From Lantana camara (Eukaryota; Streptophyta; Magnoliopsida; Lamiales; Verbenaceae), in contig CM074864.1 in NCBI GenBank assembly GCA_037501455.1, forward strand, positions 32,390,001 to 32,454,000: 64,000 nt of DNA, given 5' to 3'. The notes under the pieces are model-generated. The model did not search any database, was not told the origin of the DNA, and saw nothing but the letters and a program-made list of their open reading frames with translations. Position 1 is the stretch's first letter. The number at the start of each line of letters is the position of its first letter. The translations under genes and the position numbers were made by a program. Of this stretch, positions 1-10,682 are shown piece after piece.

Positions 1-1102
1 TTACGTATCTAAAGCCCATAATATCCTTATGTGACTATTTCGGCCAGAACTTATATTATACTTATAGATTTCCCAAAATGTCAAAGTGATTTATAAAAGA
101 ACCCTGTTTCTTTTAATAAAAACCTATCTACCATATTGTTTTGGCGAGATATTGCACTGTATTGTTTGGGCCCTAGGGGAAACGTGGGATTGGCGACCGG
201 AACGGCATCGGGCCGTCGGAGAGAACCTCTACACGTAGTACCCATTGGGAATACCTTCGCACGACCTAGGAGATAGGAAGGCGGGGTATTCCTGAGCCGA
301 TGGTTCCCATACCATCGAAGGAGCGGGTAGTAGTCATGAGCCCCCGTCTCACATTATATTTAGGTGGATTGGGCCTTGCAAACCCGACCACTGATCCATG
401 GAAGAATGAGGGATATTAAGTTATCAATTGACTGATTATTTGAATACTGTTTTGCATGATCACCTCTTATTTGAACTGAACATTGTACACTGTCGGAGTT
501 TGGATGGAATTTACCCACTCGCCGGGTCACGAATGCCAAATGCTAATTATAATTAAATGATACTTGTAAATCCGGGCATTGGCTCTTTTCTTTAGTTATC
601 TATTTGGACTTTTACTAAAACCATGCTCGGGATTATGGGTTGCATGTTATGTGAGCTTTATATATATTAAACCCCTCACTTAGTCTTCATAGACTAACCC
701 TCCTCACTTTCAGCTTTTGCAGGTCTCGCTAGGCGGGGAAATAGAGTCTGTCAAGTCTTTATTTTGTAGCCTAGCTTGAGCATTTTTGGTTGTTGCATAA
801 TTACATACTTACACTTTAGTTATGTATTATCGTTTTGGAGAATTATTGTATATCTTATGTGGTGGCCGGGATGGCCTTTGATTGCATAACTTAATCATGT
901 GCTAATTATGTATATATGCTTCCGCTTAATGTTAATGCATCGTTAGTTGATTTTGGTTTAAGGGTTAGCCTCGCTTAGCTAGGTTGTTTATTTTCTTTGT
1001 CACCCGTTTGCCATGTGTTTGATTTATGTATGAAAATTCATTTTGTGCATGGATTGGACACGTGGTGCGGGGGATGTGAGGCCTTCCGATGCGGGTGTTA
1101 CA
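1..1102 (+). repeat. 5' LTR (3' part) of the Ty3/gypsy element
   Basis: Base n matches base n+6424 in the downstream copy, up to the shared terminus GTTACA at 1097-1102. It contains a conserved block at about 665-740 with a small palindrome (GTCTTCATAGAC) followed by CGCTAGGCGGGG, which is also found in the other long LTRs of this window. Confidence 0.93.
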
Positions 1103-1111
1103 CTCCTTTGG

Positions 1112-1123
1112 TGGTATCAGAGC
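1112..1123 (+). other. Primer binding site of the Ty3/gypsy element
   Basis: TGGTATCAGAGC lies 9 bases after the LTR end. It is the usual plant LTR-element site complementary to the 3' end of initiator tRNA-Met. It marks the 5' end of the internal region. Confidence 0.9.
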
Positions 1124-1314
1124 TTTGGTTGCAAAACCGGGCTCTTGAGTCGTGTCTTGTCAGTTTAAGTCGTACGGCTTAGGAATTACGTGTCAACTTG
1201 AAGGTTTTGCATTGATATTTGGGCATTCTTAATTGGTTATTTGATGCATTTTATTTACATATCATGGATATATTGTTTAATCCCGTCATGCATTTCTTAT
1301 ATTTATTATTGTAG

Positions 1315-2340
1315 ATGGCTCGTGGTAGACCTGCTTGTCAGGATAGGAGATCTTCATCACCTCCTAGACATCATCAACCTCAACAACCGCCACAAATGAA
1401 TATGGAAGGCTTTATGGAGGCCGTTTATAATTATGTTGAGCATAGAAGGGCACAAGCTCCACCTCCACCACAGCCGGTTCCACCTCCACCACCGGTTAGA
1501 GACTCTAATGGCACTTTTCTTAGCTATAATCCTCCAAGGTTTGCGGGTACTACGGATGATGCCATAGCAGAGGATTGGATTTCACGATTGGAAAGGATCT
1601 ACAACATTTGTCCTTTCACCTCACTTGAAAGGGCCCAATTTGCTATCTTTCAACTAGACGGGGAAGCTTATGATTGGTGGGAGAGAACCCGTGAGAAACT
1701 TGACGTGGCTGGGGAAGAATTGAATTGGGATGTGTTTAAAAGAGAATTTCGGAAGGCTTTCATTCCCGAAGTGGTTCGTGAAAGGAAAGAACAAGAGTTT
1801 ATGGATCTTAAATAGGGAGGCCGGACGGTAGCTCAATATTTGGCGGAGTTCAATCGCCTTGGTAAGTATGCTCCTCAGGTCACTCGCGAAGAGAAGAAGA
1901 AGGCAAGGAAGTTTATTGCCGGGCTGAAAGAAACTTTAAGACATGGACAAGCCGGGTATAATTTCGAATCATTCGCCGACACGGTGCAACGGGCTTTTGT
2001 TCAGGAGGAGGAGTTCAAGAAGAAAGATCCCGTGCCTCGATCTTTTCAGTCGGGACAAGGTTCGGGTTCCAGTTTTAAGAGGCCCATGGTACAAGCTCCC
2101 CAACAACATAAATTGCCTTGGAAGAAGCCAAAACCGGCAGTACCTATTCCGGTTGCTATCGCACCAATTCCTCCAGCCCCGAATACTAAGCCGTGTGCTC
2201 ATTGTGGTTGGGATAACCACACTTGGGAGGAGTGTCGACGCCATTTAGGAGCTTGTTTGAGATGTGGGGCCATGGACCATAAAGTTGATACATGCCCGAA
2301 AAGGAATGGACCCCTGAATACGGGACAGAGGCAAATTGTG
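1315..2340 (+). pseudogene. gag of the Ty3/gypsy element, interrupted by TAG
   Basis: Starts at the ATG at 1315, about 200 bases after the primer site. A proline-rich N-terminus leads into a retrotransposon gag (capsid) domain recognisable by FQLDGEAYDWW and FKREFRKAF. An in-frame TAG at 1813-1815 interrupts the domain; the same frame resumes directly after it and stays open. Two CCHC zinc knuckles follow near 2192-2300 (CAHCGWDNHTWEEC and CLRCGAMDHKVDTC), which in this family bind the element RNA. Gag would form virus-like particles in the cytoplasm. The stop is a single-base change, so only a truncated capsid fragment could be made. Confidence 0.88.
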
Positions 2341-4498
2341 AGGGCTCGTGCTTATGCTATAGATGGGGAGGAGCAGAATGCTGAGGTGGATCCCACCGCC
2401 GTTGTTGAAGGTATAATACACATTCATGGCACGAGCATACATGCATTGTTTGACCCTGGAGCCACACATTCCTTTATTTCTTGTGGCATAGCTGCTTCCT
2501 TGTCTTTGCCTGTTGTGTGTACTTCTGTTTGTTATGTGATTAGCTCCCCGTTGAGAGGGAGCCTTGTTTCTGATCGGGTGTTTCGGCGAGTTCCGGTGAG
2601 AATTGAGGGTCGTGACTATCCAACGGACTTCATTGAGATGCCTATCAGTCAGTATGGTGCAATTTTGGGTATGGATTGGCTTTTCGAGCATGATGCTACA
2701 GTTAAGTGTCGAGCTAAGAGAGTCCAGTTGGGTTCGGATGTTGTTGTGGGTTTGGGTTCGAAGACTCCACCTTTGTTGTCCTACACTGAGGCTTTTAGGA
2801 TGATTCGAGATGGTGCTTCGGGTTTCTTGGCTTACATTCTTAACAAGCCTAAAGACCAAGCTAAGCTTGAAGAAACGGAAGTTGTAAAGGACTTTCTCGA
2901 GGTCTTCCCGGAGAGTTTGGGGTCTTTACCTCCGGAATGAGAAATAGAATTTGTAATTGACTTGTACCCAGAGGCTAAGCCATTTTCTAAGACTCCTTAT
3001 AGGAAGGCTCCTGTCGAGTTGAAGGAGTTGAAGAAGCAACTCGAGGAATTGATATCAAGTGGGTACATTCGTCCGAGTTCATCACCTTGGGGTGCACCGG
3101 TTCTGTTTGTAAAGAAGAAAGACGGAACCTTGAGGATGTGCATAGATTATAAAGAATTGAATCGGATGACGGTTAAGAACAAGTACCCCCTTCCACGGAT
3201 TGAAGAGTTATTCGATATACTTCAAGGATCTACAATTTATTCTAAGCTTGATCTACGCCAAGGGTATTATCAATTAAGAATTCGAGAAGAGGATACCTCA
3301 AAGATAGGGTTTAACACTCGGTACGGGCATTATGAGTTTGTTGTGATGCCGTTTGGATTAACTGATGCCCGCGCAGCTTTCATGGACATGATGCACAGAA
3401 TATTCAGGCCATTCTTGGATAAGTTCGTGGTGATATTTATAGACGATATTCTTGTGTATTCGAAGTCTGCCGAGGAACATGCAAGGCATCTTAAATTGGT
3501 TTTACAGACCCTCAAGGATAATCAGTTGTTCGTGAAATTCAGTAAGTGTGAATTCTGGATTGATAAGGTTTCATTTCTGGGTCATGTGATTTCGGCAAAA
3601 GGAGTTGAACTGGATCCCTCCAAGATTGAGACCATCTCTAAGTGGGAGAGACCTAAGAACGCCTCTGAAATTCGAAGTTTCTTGGGTTTAGCGGGATATT
3701 ATAGAAGATTCGTGAAGGACTTCTCTAAAAATCACCGCTCCTTTAACCCGATTGACCAAGAAAGAGGTGAAATTTATGTGGGATGAGGCGTGCGATAAGA
3801 GCTTCAATCTCTTGAAGGAGAAGTTGACTACAGCCCCGGTCTTGACATTTCCCGAAGGCTCCGAAGGCTACGCGATGTATACGGATGCTTCGAAGGAAGG
3901 ATTGGGTTGTGTCTTGATGCAAAACGGGAAAGTTATTGCATATGCCTCTAGAAAGTTAAAGGATCATGAGAAGAACTATCCTACACACGATTTGGAACTT
4001 GGTGCCGTGGTATTTGCTCTTGGTAAGTGGAGGCATTACTTGTATGGAATTCCTTTCGAGATTTACACCGATCACAAGAGTCTTCAATATTTGTTCACCC
4101 AAAAGGATTTGAATATGAGGCAAAGAAGATGGATGGAGACTCTTGAGGACTTTGATTGCAAGATCAAGTATCATCCCGGTAAGGCCAATGTCCTTGTCGA
4201 TGCACTTAGTAGGAAGACTAACGTATCGGGTTTAAAAGTGGATGAAAGAAGTAAGGATGAGCTAATTGTGGTAAAGGCTCGGGTGACTAACATCACCATA
4301 CAACCGGAGTTGAAGCACCGGTTGTTTGAGGCTCAAACAAGGGATCCGGGAATTCAAAAGCTCGTGGCCAAGGCAAGGGATGATCCGGAATGCCCATTCG
4401 GGTATGATGAGACGGGCTTATTTCGGTTTAAGAATAGAGTGGTTGTTCCCGAAGAGTTGGAAAAGTTGCTTATCGGTTGGATTTACCACCGAGCTTAA
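2341..4498 (+). pseudogene. pol of the Ty3/gypsy element: protease, reverse transcriptase, RNase H (broken)
   Basis: Continues in the gag frame. The aspartic protease site is FDPGATHSFIS near 2449, with Pro where most relatives have Ser or Thr. A TGA at 2938-2940 separates protease from reverse transcriptase, which resumes at about 2962. The RT active site is FIDDILVYS near 3436. A one-base gain in an A-run near 3727 shifts the frame, so RT ends falsely at 3786 and RNase H is read from 3752 in another frame. RNase H shows [24 protein letters not shown] and [10 protein letters not shown]. The ORF ends at 4498, where integrase should begin. Confidence 0.9.
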
Positions 4499-4779
4499 CG
4501 AGAATTCATAATGTCTTCCACGTGTCGCAGTTAAGGAAGTATTTTCCCGATGAGTCTGAAATTCTTCCCATTGATGAGAATGAAGAAGTGGATCTACAAC
4601 CGGATTTGACCTTCATTCAGAAGCCGGTAAAGATTTTGGATCGCAAGTTTCAAGTATTAAGGAATCGGCAAATTCCTTTGGTAAAGGTGTTATGGCAAAG
4701 TGATAAAACCGAGGAAGCTACTTGGAAAACCGAGGACAAGATGAAGAGTTTGTATCCGGAGTTGTTTCAGGCCGAGTGA
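4477..4779 (+). pseudogene. Integrase C-terminus with chromodomain-like tail (remnant)
   Basis: Only the last part of integrase is left: the conserved SRIH/VFHVSQLRKY-type entry (here TRIHNVFHVSQLRKYF), then IPLVKVLW and EEATWKTED, typical of the GPY/F module and degenerate chromodomain of Tekay/Del-like chromoviruses. The zinc-binding HHCC domain and the whole D,D(35)E core are missing. The junction with the RNase H connection sequence lies at about 4471-4480, so roughly a kilobase was deleted (estimate from the family's usual size). Ends with TGA at 4777-4779, just upstream of the polypurine tract. Confidence 0.87.
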
Positions 4780-4799
4780 ATCTGGGGCCAGATTCTTTT

Positions 4800-4812
4800 A
4801 AGGGGGGAGGGT
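4800..4812 (+). other. Polypurine tract
   Basis: A G-rich purine run, AAGGGGGGAGGG, lies immediately before the 3' LTR start TGTAACGCC. This is the expected plus-strand primer for reverse transcription. Confidence 0.88.
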
Positions 4813-5033
4813 TGTAACGCCCCGTGTCTTCTTTGGAGGTACGCTCGCCACACGTGTGCGTTTGAGTGAGATTTGTTGGCATGCTTTAAGAATTATGTGT
4901 TTATTTGAATTTACATCAATCAATTGCCTATTTGACTCAATTTAATTTCCTTTCATCTTACATCATATCCAACATATGCATAATTCATACACTCATTTCA
5001 TAACATATTTTATATATATATATATATATAGTC

Positions 5034-5089
<56 letters not shown>

Positions 5090-7526
5090 CACTCACATGC
5101 ATTATATATACATATTTTATACCTAGTGTTTTACTTTATGACTTTTTACATATATGATATATATCTATACATATAATCACTCTTATACATTATATATATA
5201 TCATATATGCAAGAACACACACTCACCTCCATTCTTATCACACACACTTTGATAATCAAGCAAGAAGGAGAAGGAAGAAGAATTAATCATCAAGAATCAT
5301 AAGCATCATCTTCATCATTTCTTCATTTCATTTCTTTCATTCCAAGGTTGGTATGGTATATTTGGGATTGATTATGAGTTGATGATCTAGGGCTTCTTGA
5401 CTTAGATGTTTGTTCTTGATTTAAGTTTGAATATATGATCATATAGGTGTGTATCTTTGAATTATGGCATGAATACTTGAAGCTATTGGTTCATTAGGTT
5501 CATGACTTTTATAGGATTTGTTTGATTGATTTAAGTGCTCAAATGATGGATATATGTGTTGTAATTGAAGTATTAGATGTATATTGGTGTTATATGATAG
5601 TTTGGAGTTGAACTCTTGCCTTGGTTTGGTGTGATAGTGGTTTGGGAGCCAATTTCGTGCTTGCCCTGTTTTTCCCGTAACATTTGCTGCTGCTGGAGTT
5701 GTGGTCGCGGTCGCGACCGTTTCGTGACCATTTTTGGTCACGGCCGCGACCAACAACCCGGGAACCCTCTGTTCTTCCTTCCCGGTCGCGACTGTTTTTT
5801 AGCACAAATTTTTCACCGCCGCAACACCTTCAAACAAACTCCGATTCATGTAATTGTTTAACCATTGGAAACCTCTTGAAGTCTATAACAACCTCCAATT
5901 GGAATCACCTCAATATCATTTCTAGATTGTGAGATATGATCAATTCGTTTTGGTGTCGCCATTTTTCCGGAAATCTGCGTTAACCCAACTTCGGACTTAC
6001 GCCATTTTCACCTCACTTTGAACTAGAATTCGAGCCTTATATGATTGGAAAGATCTATTTGTCTAATTTCATATCCAACAAACAAAACTCCATTCCAACT
6101 TCTATAACTCAAGATATTCCCAATTTTCCACAGCTTGCGTGTTTCCAAAAATTGCCAAACTTCGCCAAAACACCTCCTCTTGCATTTCTTTCACTCCCTT
6201 GGCTCCCATATGTAGCTATTTGAAGTATTATTTGTGAATGAGCATTCTCATGACTTATAATTATCATCATCCCTTATCATAAGCATGCCGTTCGTTGATT
6301 ATTTGGTTTATTCGCCTAGAGTCTTATGTACACTAGTGTTTCTTGCACAGAGCTCAATCCGGTTGAGGAGCAAGGTCCTTAGGCTTCTCATTTCTTCACT
6401 CTTTTGGTTAAGGTGAGGTTTTCTTTATGTATCTAAAGCCCATAATATCCTTATGTGACTATTTCGGCCAAAACTTATATTATACTTATAGATTTCCCAA
6501 AATGTCAAAGTGATTTATAAAAGAACCCTGTTTCTTTTAATAAAAACCTACCTACCATATTGTTTTGGCGAGATATTGCACTGTATTTTTTGGGCCCTAG
6601 GGGAAACGTGGGATTGGCGACAGGAACGATATTGGGCCATCGGAGAGAACCTCTACACGTAGTACCCATTGGGAATACCTTCGCGCGACCTAGGAGGCAG
6701 GAAAGCGGGGTATTCCTGAGCCGGTGGTTCCCATACCATCGAAGGAGCGGGTAGGAGTCATGAGCCCCCGTCTCACATTATATTTAGGTGGATTGGGCCT
6801 TGCAAACCCGACCACTGATCCATGGAAGAAGGAGGGATATTAAGTTATCAATTGACTGATTATTTGAATACTGTTTTGCATGATCACCTCTTATTTGAAC
6901 TGAACATTGTACACTGTCGGAGTTTGGATGGAATTTACCCACTCGCCGGGTCACGAATGCCAAATGCTAATTATAATTAAATGATACTTGTAAATCCGGG
7001 CATTGGCTCTTTTCTTTAGTTATCTATTTGGACTTTTACTAATACCATGTTCGGGATTATGGGTTGCATGTTATGTGAGCTTTATATATATTAAACCCCT
7101 CACTTAGTCTTCATAGACTAACCCTCCTCACTTTCAGCGTTTGTAGGTCTCGCTAGGCGGGGAAATAGAGTCTGTCAAGTCTTTATTTTGTAGCCTAGCT
7201 TGAGCATTTTTGGTTGTTGCATAATTACATACTTACACTTTAATTATGTATTATCGTTTTGGAGAATTATTGTATATCTTATGTGGTGGCCGGGATGGCC
7301 TTTGATTGTATAACTTAATCATGTGCTAATTATGTATATATGCTTCCGCTTAATGTTAATGCATCGTTAGTTGATTTTGGTTTAAGGGTTAAGCCCGCTT
7401 AGCTAGGTTGTTTATTTTCTTTGTCACCCGTTCACCATGTGTTTGATTTATGTATGAAAATTCATTTTGTGCATGGATTGGACACGTGGTGCGGGGGATG
7501 TGACGCCTTCCGATGCGGGTGTTACA
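4813..7526 (+). repeat. 3' LTR of the Ty3/gypsy element, 2714 bp
   Basis: Bounded by TGTAACGCC and GTTACA. It contains a long TA microsatellite (5010-5086), a cluster of GGTCGCGACC-like palindromes at about 5702-5800, and the conserved CTAGGCGGGG block near 7150. ORFs inside it are not convincing genes. The LTR start resembles those at 10683 and 14324 (TGTAACGCCCC followed by a CACGTGTG motif), so these elements are related. Confidence 0.93.
5010..5086. repeat. TA dinucleotide microsatellite
   Basis: Two runs of (TA)n/(AT)n broken by a short GTCAT interruption at about 5031-5036, inside the 3' LTR. Confidence 0.95.
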
Positions 7527-7549
7527 ATTTAACTGCTTGGTTCTTGAAT

Positions 7550-9050
7550 GAAAGTTCCTTCTAACCCGAATGACAATCCTTGATTGCTCAATAACTACAT
7601 ATACTTCAATAACCTTTTGATCCTCATTCCAAATTCATTTCTTTATCTTTTCTGGCACCCGAACTCGAAGTATCAATTCCTGACGGCTACCTCAGTCCCA
7701 AACTATTTTCTTACATAATCCGTAAATCATTATTAATCACCACATTTCTGTACAATTTCAATCTCAAACTTGCCAGTCGAACCCTTCTTAATTTGGCTTG
7801 TTTACTGTAGAAACCGAAGGAATCAGGTTCTAGTGAAATGTCTTCCATTTGATCCCTGAAATTTGATGACATATCCAACAACTCTGCAAATATCTCGAAA
7901 GAGGAGATCAATCTTCGATCTGTAATTCTCAGAGCTTCCATTTACTCTGATGTGTTAGCTTGGAAAGAAGCATCAATTTCGCTGTAACTGGTGTATGTAT
8001 AGAGGCGATGCCGGCAGCACGAATGAAAGGGTGAGGCACAGTTACAGACATATCTACAATATAAATAACAACTTCATAAGAAAACTCTTGTCGGAGTCAA
8101 CCTACTAAAACTTGGAATTGGTTTCGAGTATTAACCAAGTTGAATCCTTTTCTATTTACTGAGTCAACTGGTATCCCGAGACTACACATACCACTCAAAG
8201 GCATCCACATTCTGAGAACAGTAATACATCAAAGATGCTGTCGATGACGGGACTTTTCTTTGTGTAAGAGGGAGAAAAGACTTGAGGTATTGAAACTTCC
8301 TTCACACGATTCCGATAAAGGCTCCAGGAAGAATTAATTTTCTTGAAGTTTCCCGATCGACTCTGCCCCTTAAGAAATTGGAAATTTCCAATTCTTTAAG
8401 TTTTTTCTGTTCTTTCCCACTTGCAAGCTTCTCTGCTGGTTCAAATCCCGTAACCTTTTCCTCGTCCTACTTGTTGTTTGATCAAGATTTTGATTAATGG
8501 GTCTTTTACAGTCCTTTCTGTTAACGACATACTCAACTTGAAGCTCACCGACTATCACTCTGATCTGATAACTGAAATTTTCCAACATCCCACAATCCGA
8601 CAAAACATGATCAGCCATTAAAGTTCTTTAGGTGAAAGTTGTGAATTTCTGCTGTCCGTAGAAGTGCAACCAACATTTCACTTGCCACTTATTGCTTCCA
8701 GAAAGTTGATACTTGACAAAGCCGACACCATGACCTGAAGCAAGAAGAAGTCCATTCTCCTGCACCACTACATCTCCAAGACCCTGACTAATTCCTGAAG
8801 GTTGAAGAAACCACTGAACATTTATCTGCTTGAACTTATCAATATTTTCTAGATCCCAATAATCTTTCCACTATCCATATCATGCCAGATCTTGTTGCAT
8901 CCCGAACCATTAATTCTTACAACTCCCAAAACATTACTAGATTTCAAGTATAATCGGATGACCCGGTTACCAACATAATACCCGATGGCTAAGGGATACT
9001 CTTCTTGAAACTTGAGGTAGTAGAAATGGACTGCAGAGATAATTGGGTAG
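7550..9050 (-). pseudogene. Decayed coding relic inside a minus-strand LTR element, unknown product
   Basis: I do not recognise the gene. Reading the minus strand from about 9045 downward, protein-like stretches appear after what looks like a splice acceptor (CTGCAG): first a segment containing AIGYYVGNRVIRLYL, then after a frameshift one containing ISQGLGDVVVQENGLLLASG, then NFSYQIRVIVGELQVEYVV. Further open stretches lie at 8370-8618 and 7711-7941. Stops and frameshifts separate them. The relic lies downstream of a minus-strand primer site and LTR and has the same orientation, so it could be host sequence captured by that element, or host DNA the element inserted into. No gag or pol motif is visible here. 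Confidence 0.35.
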
Positions 9051-9059
9051 AGAATAGGG

Positions 9060-9787
9060 AAAACCTATATACAATAAACACTAAATAATGCATGTGGGTT
9101 AAAATGTTGATATACATATTACCACCAAGTAAATAATTGAGGAATCAAGGCGTTTGATTCCTCGAGAATTGCCTCTTCCTTTTTGTTAGAATTCCCGGCC
9201 TAAGCATCTTCGGTTTTTTTTTTCCAACTTCTCGAATCATGTAAATGATTTCCACGCTGGATTTCTCTTTTCCAGATCCCATCACCTGAATTTTAACTTG
9301 ATAGGAAAGATGACAACTCTCGAATCCTTGTATGAATTTCCGGCACACTTACCCGTCCCGAAGTTAAAGAAAAATCTTGTAATAAACTGATGTTGTTGAG
9401 CAATTGGCCGTGGTGTGATATCATTTCCGTAACCTGTAACTCACAACTTCCTTTGAAAATAAATGCATGTGGGTAAGGCATGCTTATGTCACATAATCAC
9501 TACCAAGACCATGAATTTGATGCATAAGGCAACAACGAATTCAATAAAATTAGCAATTAAACACCTTGGACATGTAAATCTTCAAGAAAATAGAATCAAG
9601 TACTCGACAATTATAAACAAGAATCAATGCAAGGCTCAAGTTATTTACGAATTCAAGTATTTCAAGGAATTCAAATAGGTCAGGAAATTCAAATAGAATG
9701 CAAGACTCTCAAATTGACAATTAATTCCTATGCTGTTCGACCTAGACTTGACACGACAAGATACTAGAACCTCGGTTTTGCAACCGG
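9060..9787 (-). other. Leader/untranslated region of the minus-strand LTR element
   Basis: An AT-rich stretch between the primer site and the coding relic. Two short overlapping minus ORFs (9145-9348 and 9293-9481) show no recognisable domain. I see nothing else supportable here. Confidence 0.4.
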
Positions 9788-9799
9788 GCTCTGATACCA
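9788..9799 (-). other. Primer binding site of the minus-strand LTR element
   Basis: The plus strand reads GCTCTGATACCA, the reverse complement of TGGTATCAGAGC. It sits 7 bases from the LTR end at 9807, so this element runs leftward, with its body at lower coordinates. Confidence 0.85.
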
Positions 9800-10682
9800 C
9801 CTTAGATGTAGCACCCCTACACGTGGAGATGTCACACCCCCGTACTATAGGTCGATCCACACACGAAACGAGTAATCCGTACATGAACTAACCTATAGCA
9901 AACGGGTGGCAATGCAAGAAACGACAAGCTAGGCGGGACTAACTTATATAAGCAACAAAATAAAGCGGAAGCATAATCTAGTCACTATCAAATATTTCCA
10001 TTAAACATGTCCTGACATTGATTATTCATCACATAACTTATATACTAGTTCACATATCAATACATTATCATCTCCGAATATATAATAATTAACGTTAACA
10101 ATAATGTCGTACGCAATGATAAATAAACAAATAAATGCACCTTGCCTGACTCGGCTACATGAACTGGACTCGACTCGACTCCCGCCTAGCATGAACCTAC
10201 AATAACCTGAAAGGTGGAGGTGTCAGTCTGTGAAAACCGATTGAGGGGTTTAAATAATATTAGCGCAGATAACATGCAAGCTATATTCTCGGGTAAAGTT
10301 TTGGAAAGGATAAACGTATAAGTTCAATAATAAGGTATCTTCGCCCGAGAATACAACTATCAAGATTAAATACTTGATCATCCTCATGCATTCAATACAT
10401 GGCCCCGGCGAGTGGGGGCAGTCTCCAACCTTACTCCAAATGTACATGGAACATGCTTGCTTTGTTAATCAATAGGCGATCATGCAATTCAATTATCGTG
10501 CAATAGTGCAATCAAGTAACATAATCATAGATTGGAAATCATGCAATAACCCGAGGACAATCCGTGGTGCCGGACCCGTCCCCAGTCTTCTTCTCCCTCC
10601 AATGATGGGAAGGTAGCTAGCCTTCACCATCCACGACGTGTTGAGCAGAGGGTACATGAATCCCTAAGCCCGAAACTCCTTC

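Larger units (their letters stand above)
1..7526 (+). mobile_element. Ty3/gypsy LTR retrotransposon, Tekay/Del-like, defective, left end outside window
   Basis: In order: the last 1102 bases of the 5' LTR, primer binding site, gag, protease, reverse transcriptase, RNase H, a remnant of integrase ending in a chromodomain-like tail, polypurine tract and a complete 2714-bp 3' LTR. The domain order PR-RT-RH-IN identifies Ty3/gypsy. The very long LTR and the C-terminal tail fit the Tekay/Del chromovirus lineage (inference). The two LTR copies align without gaps over 1102 bases with about 28 differences counted by eye, so this is not a very recent insertion. It cannot be autonomous: gag has an internal TAG, PR-RT a TGA, RT-RH a frameshift, and integrase lacks its zinc and catalytic domains. 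The 5-bp target duplication cannot be checked because the left end is cut off. Confidence 0.93.

Noticed and set aside
1112..1123. TGGTATCAGAGC considered as part of a tRNA gene
   Set aside because: Only the 12-18 bases complementary to the tRNA end are present, right after an LTR; no tRNA body. Same for the other primer sites.
5439..5932. Several 70-105-residue ORFs on both strands
   Set aside because: They lie within the 3' LTR and overlap the GGTCGCGACC palindromes; no domain.
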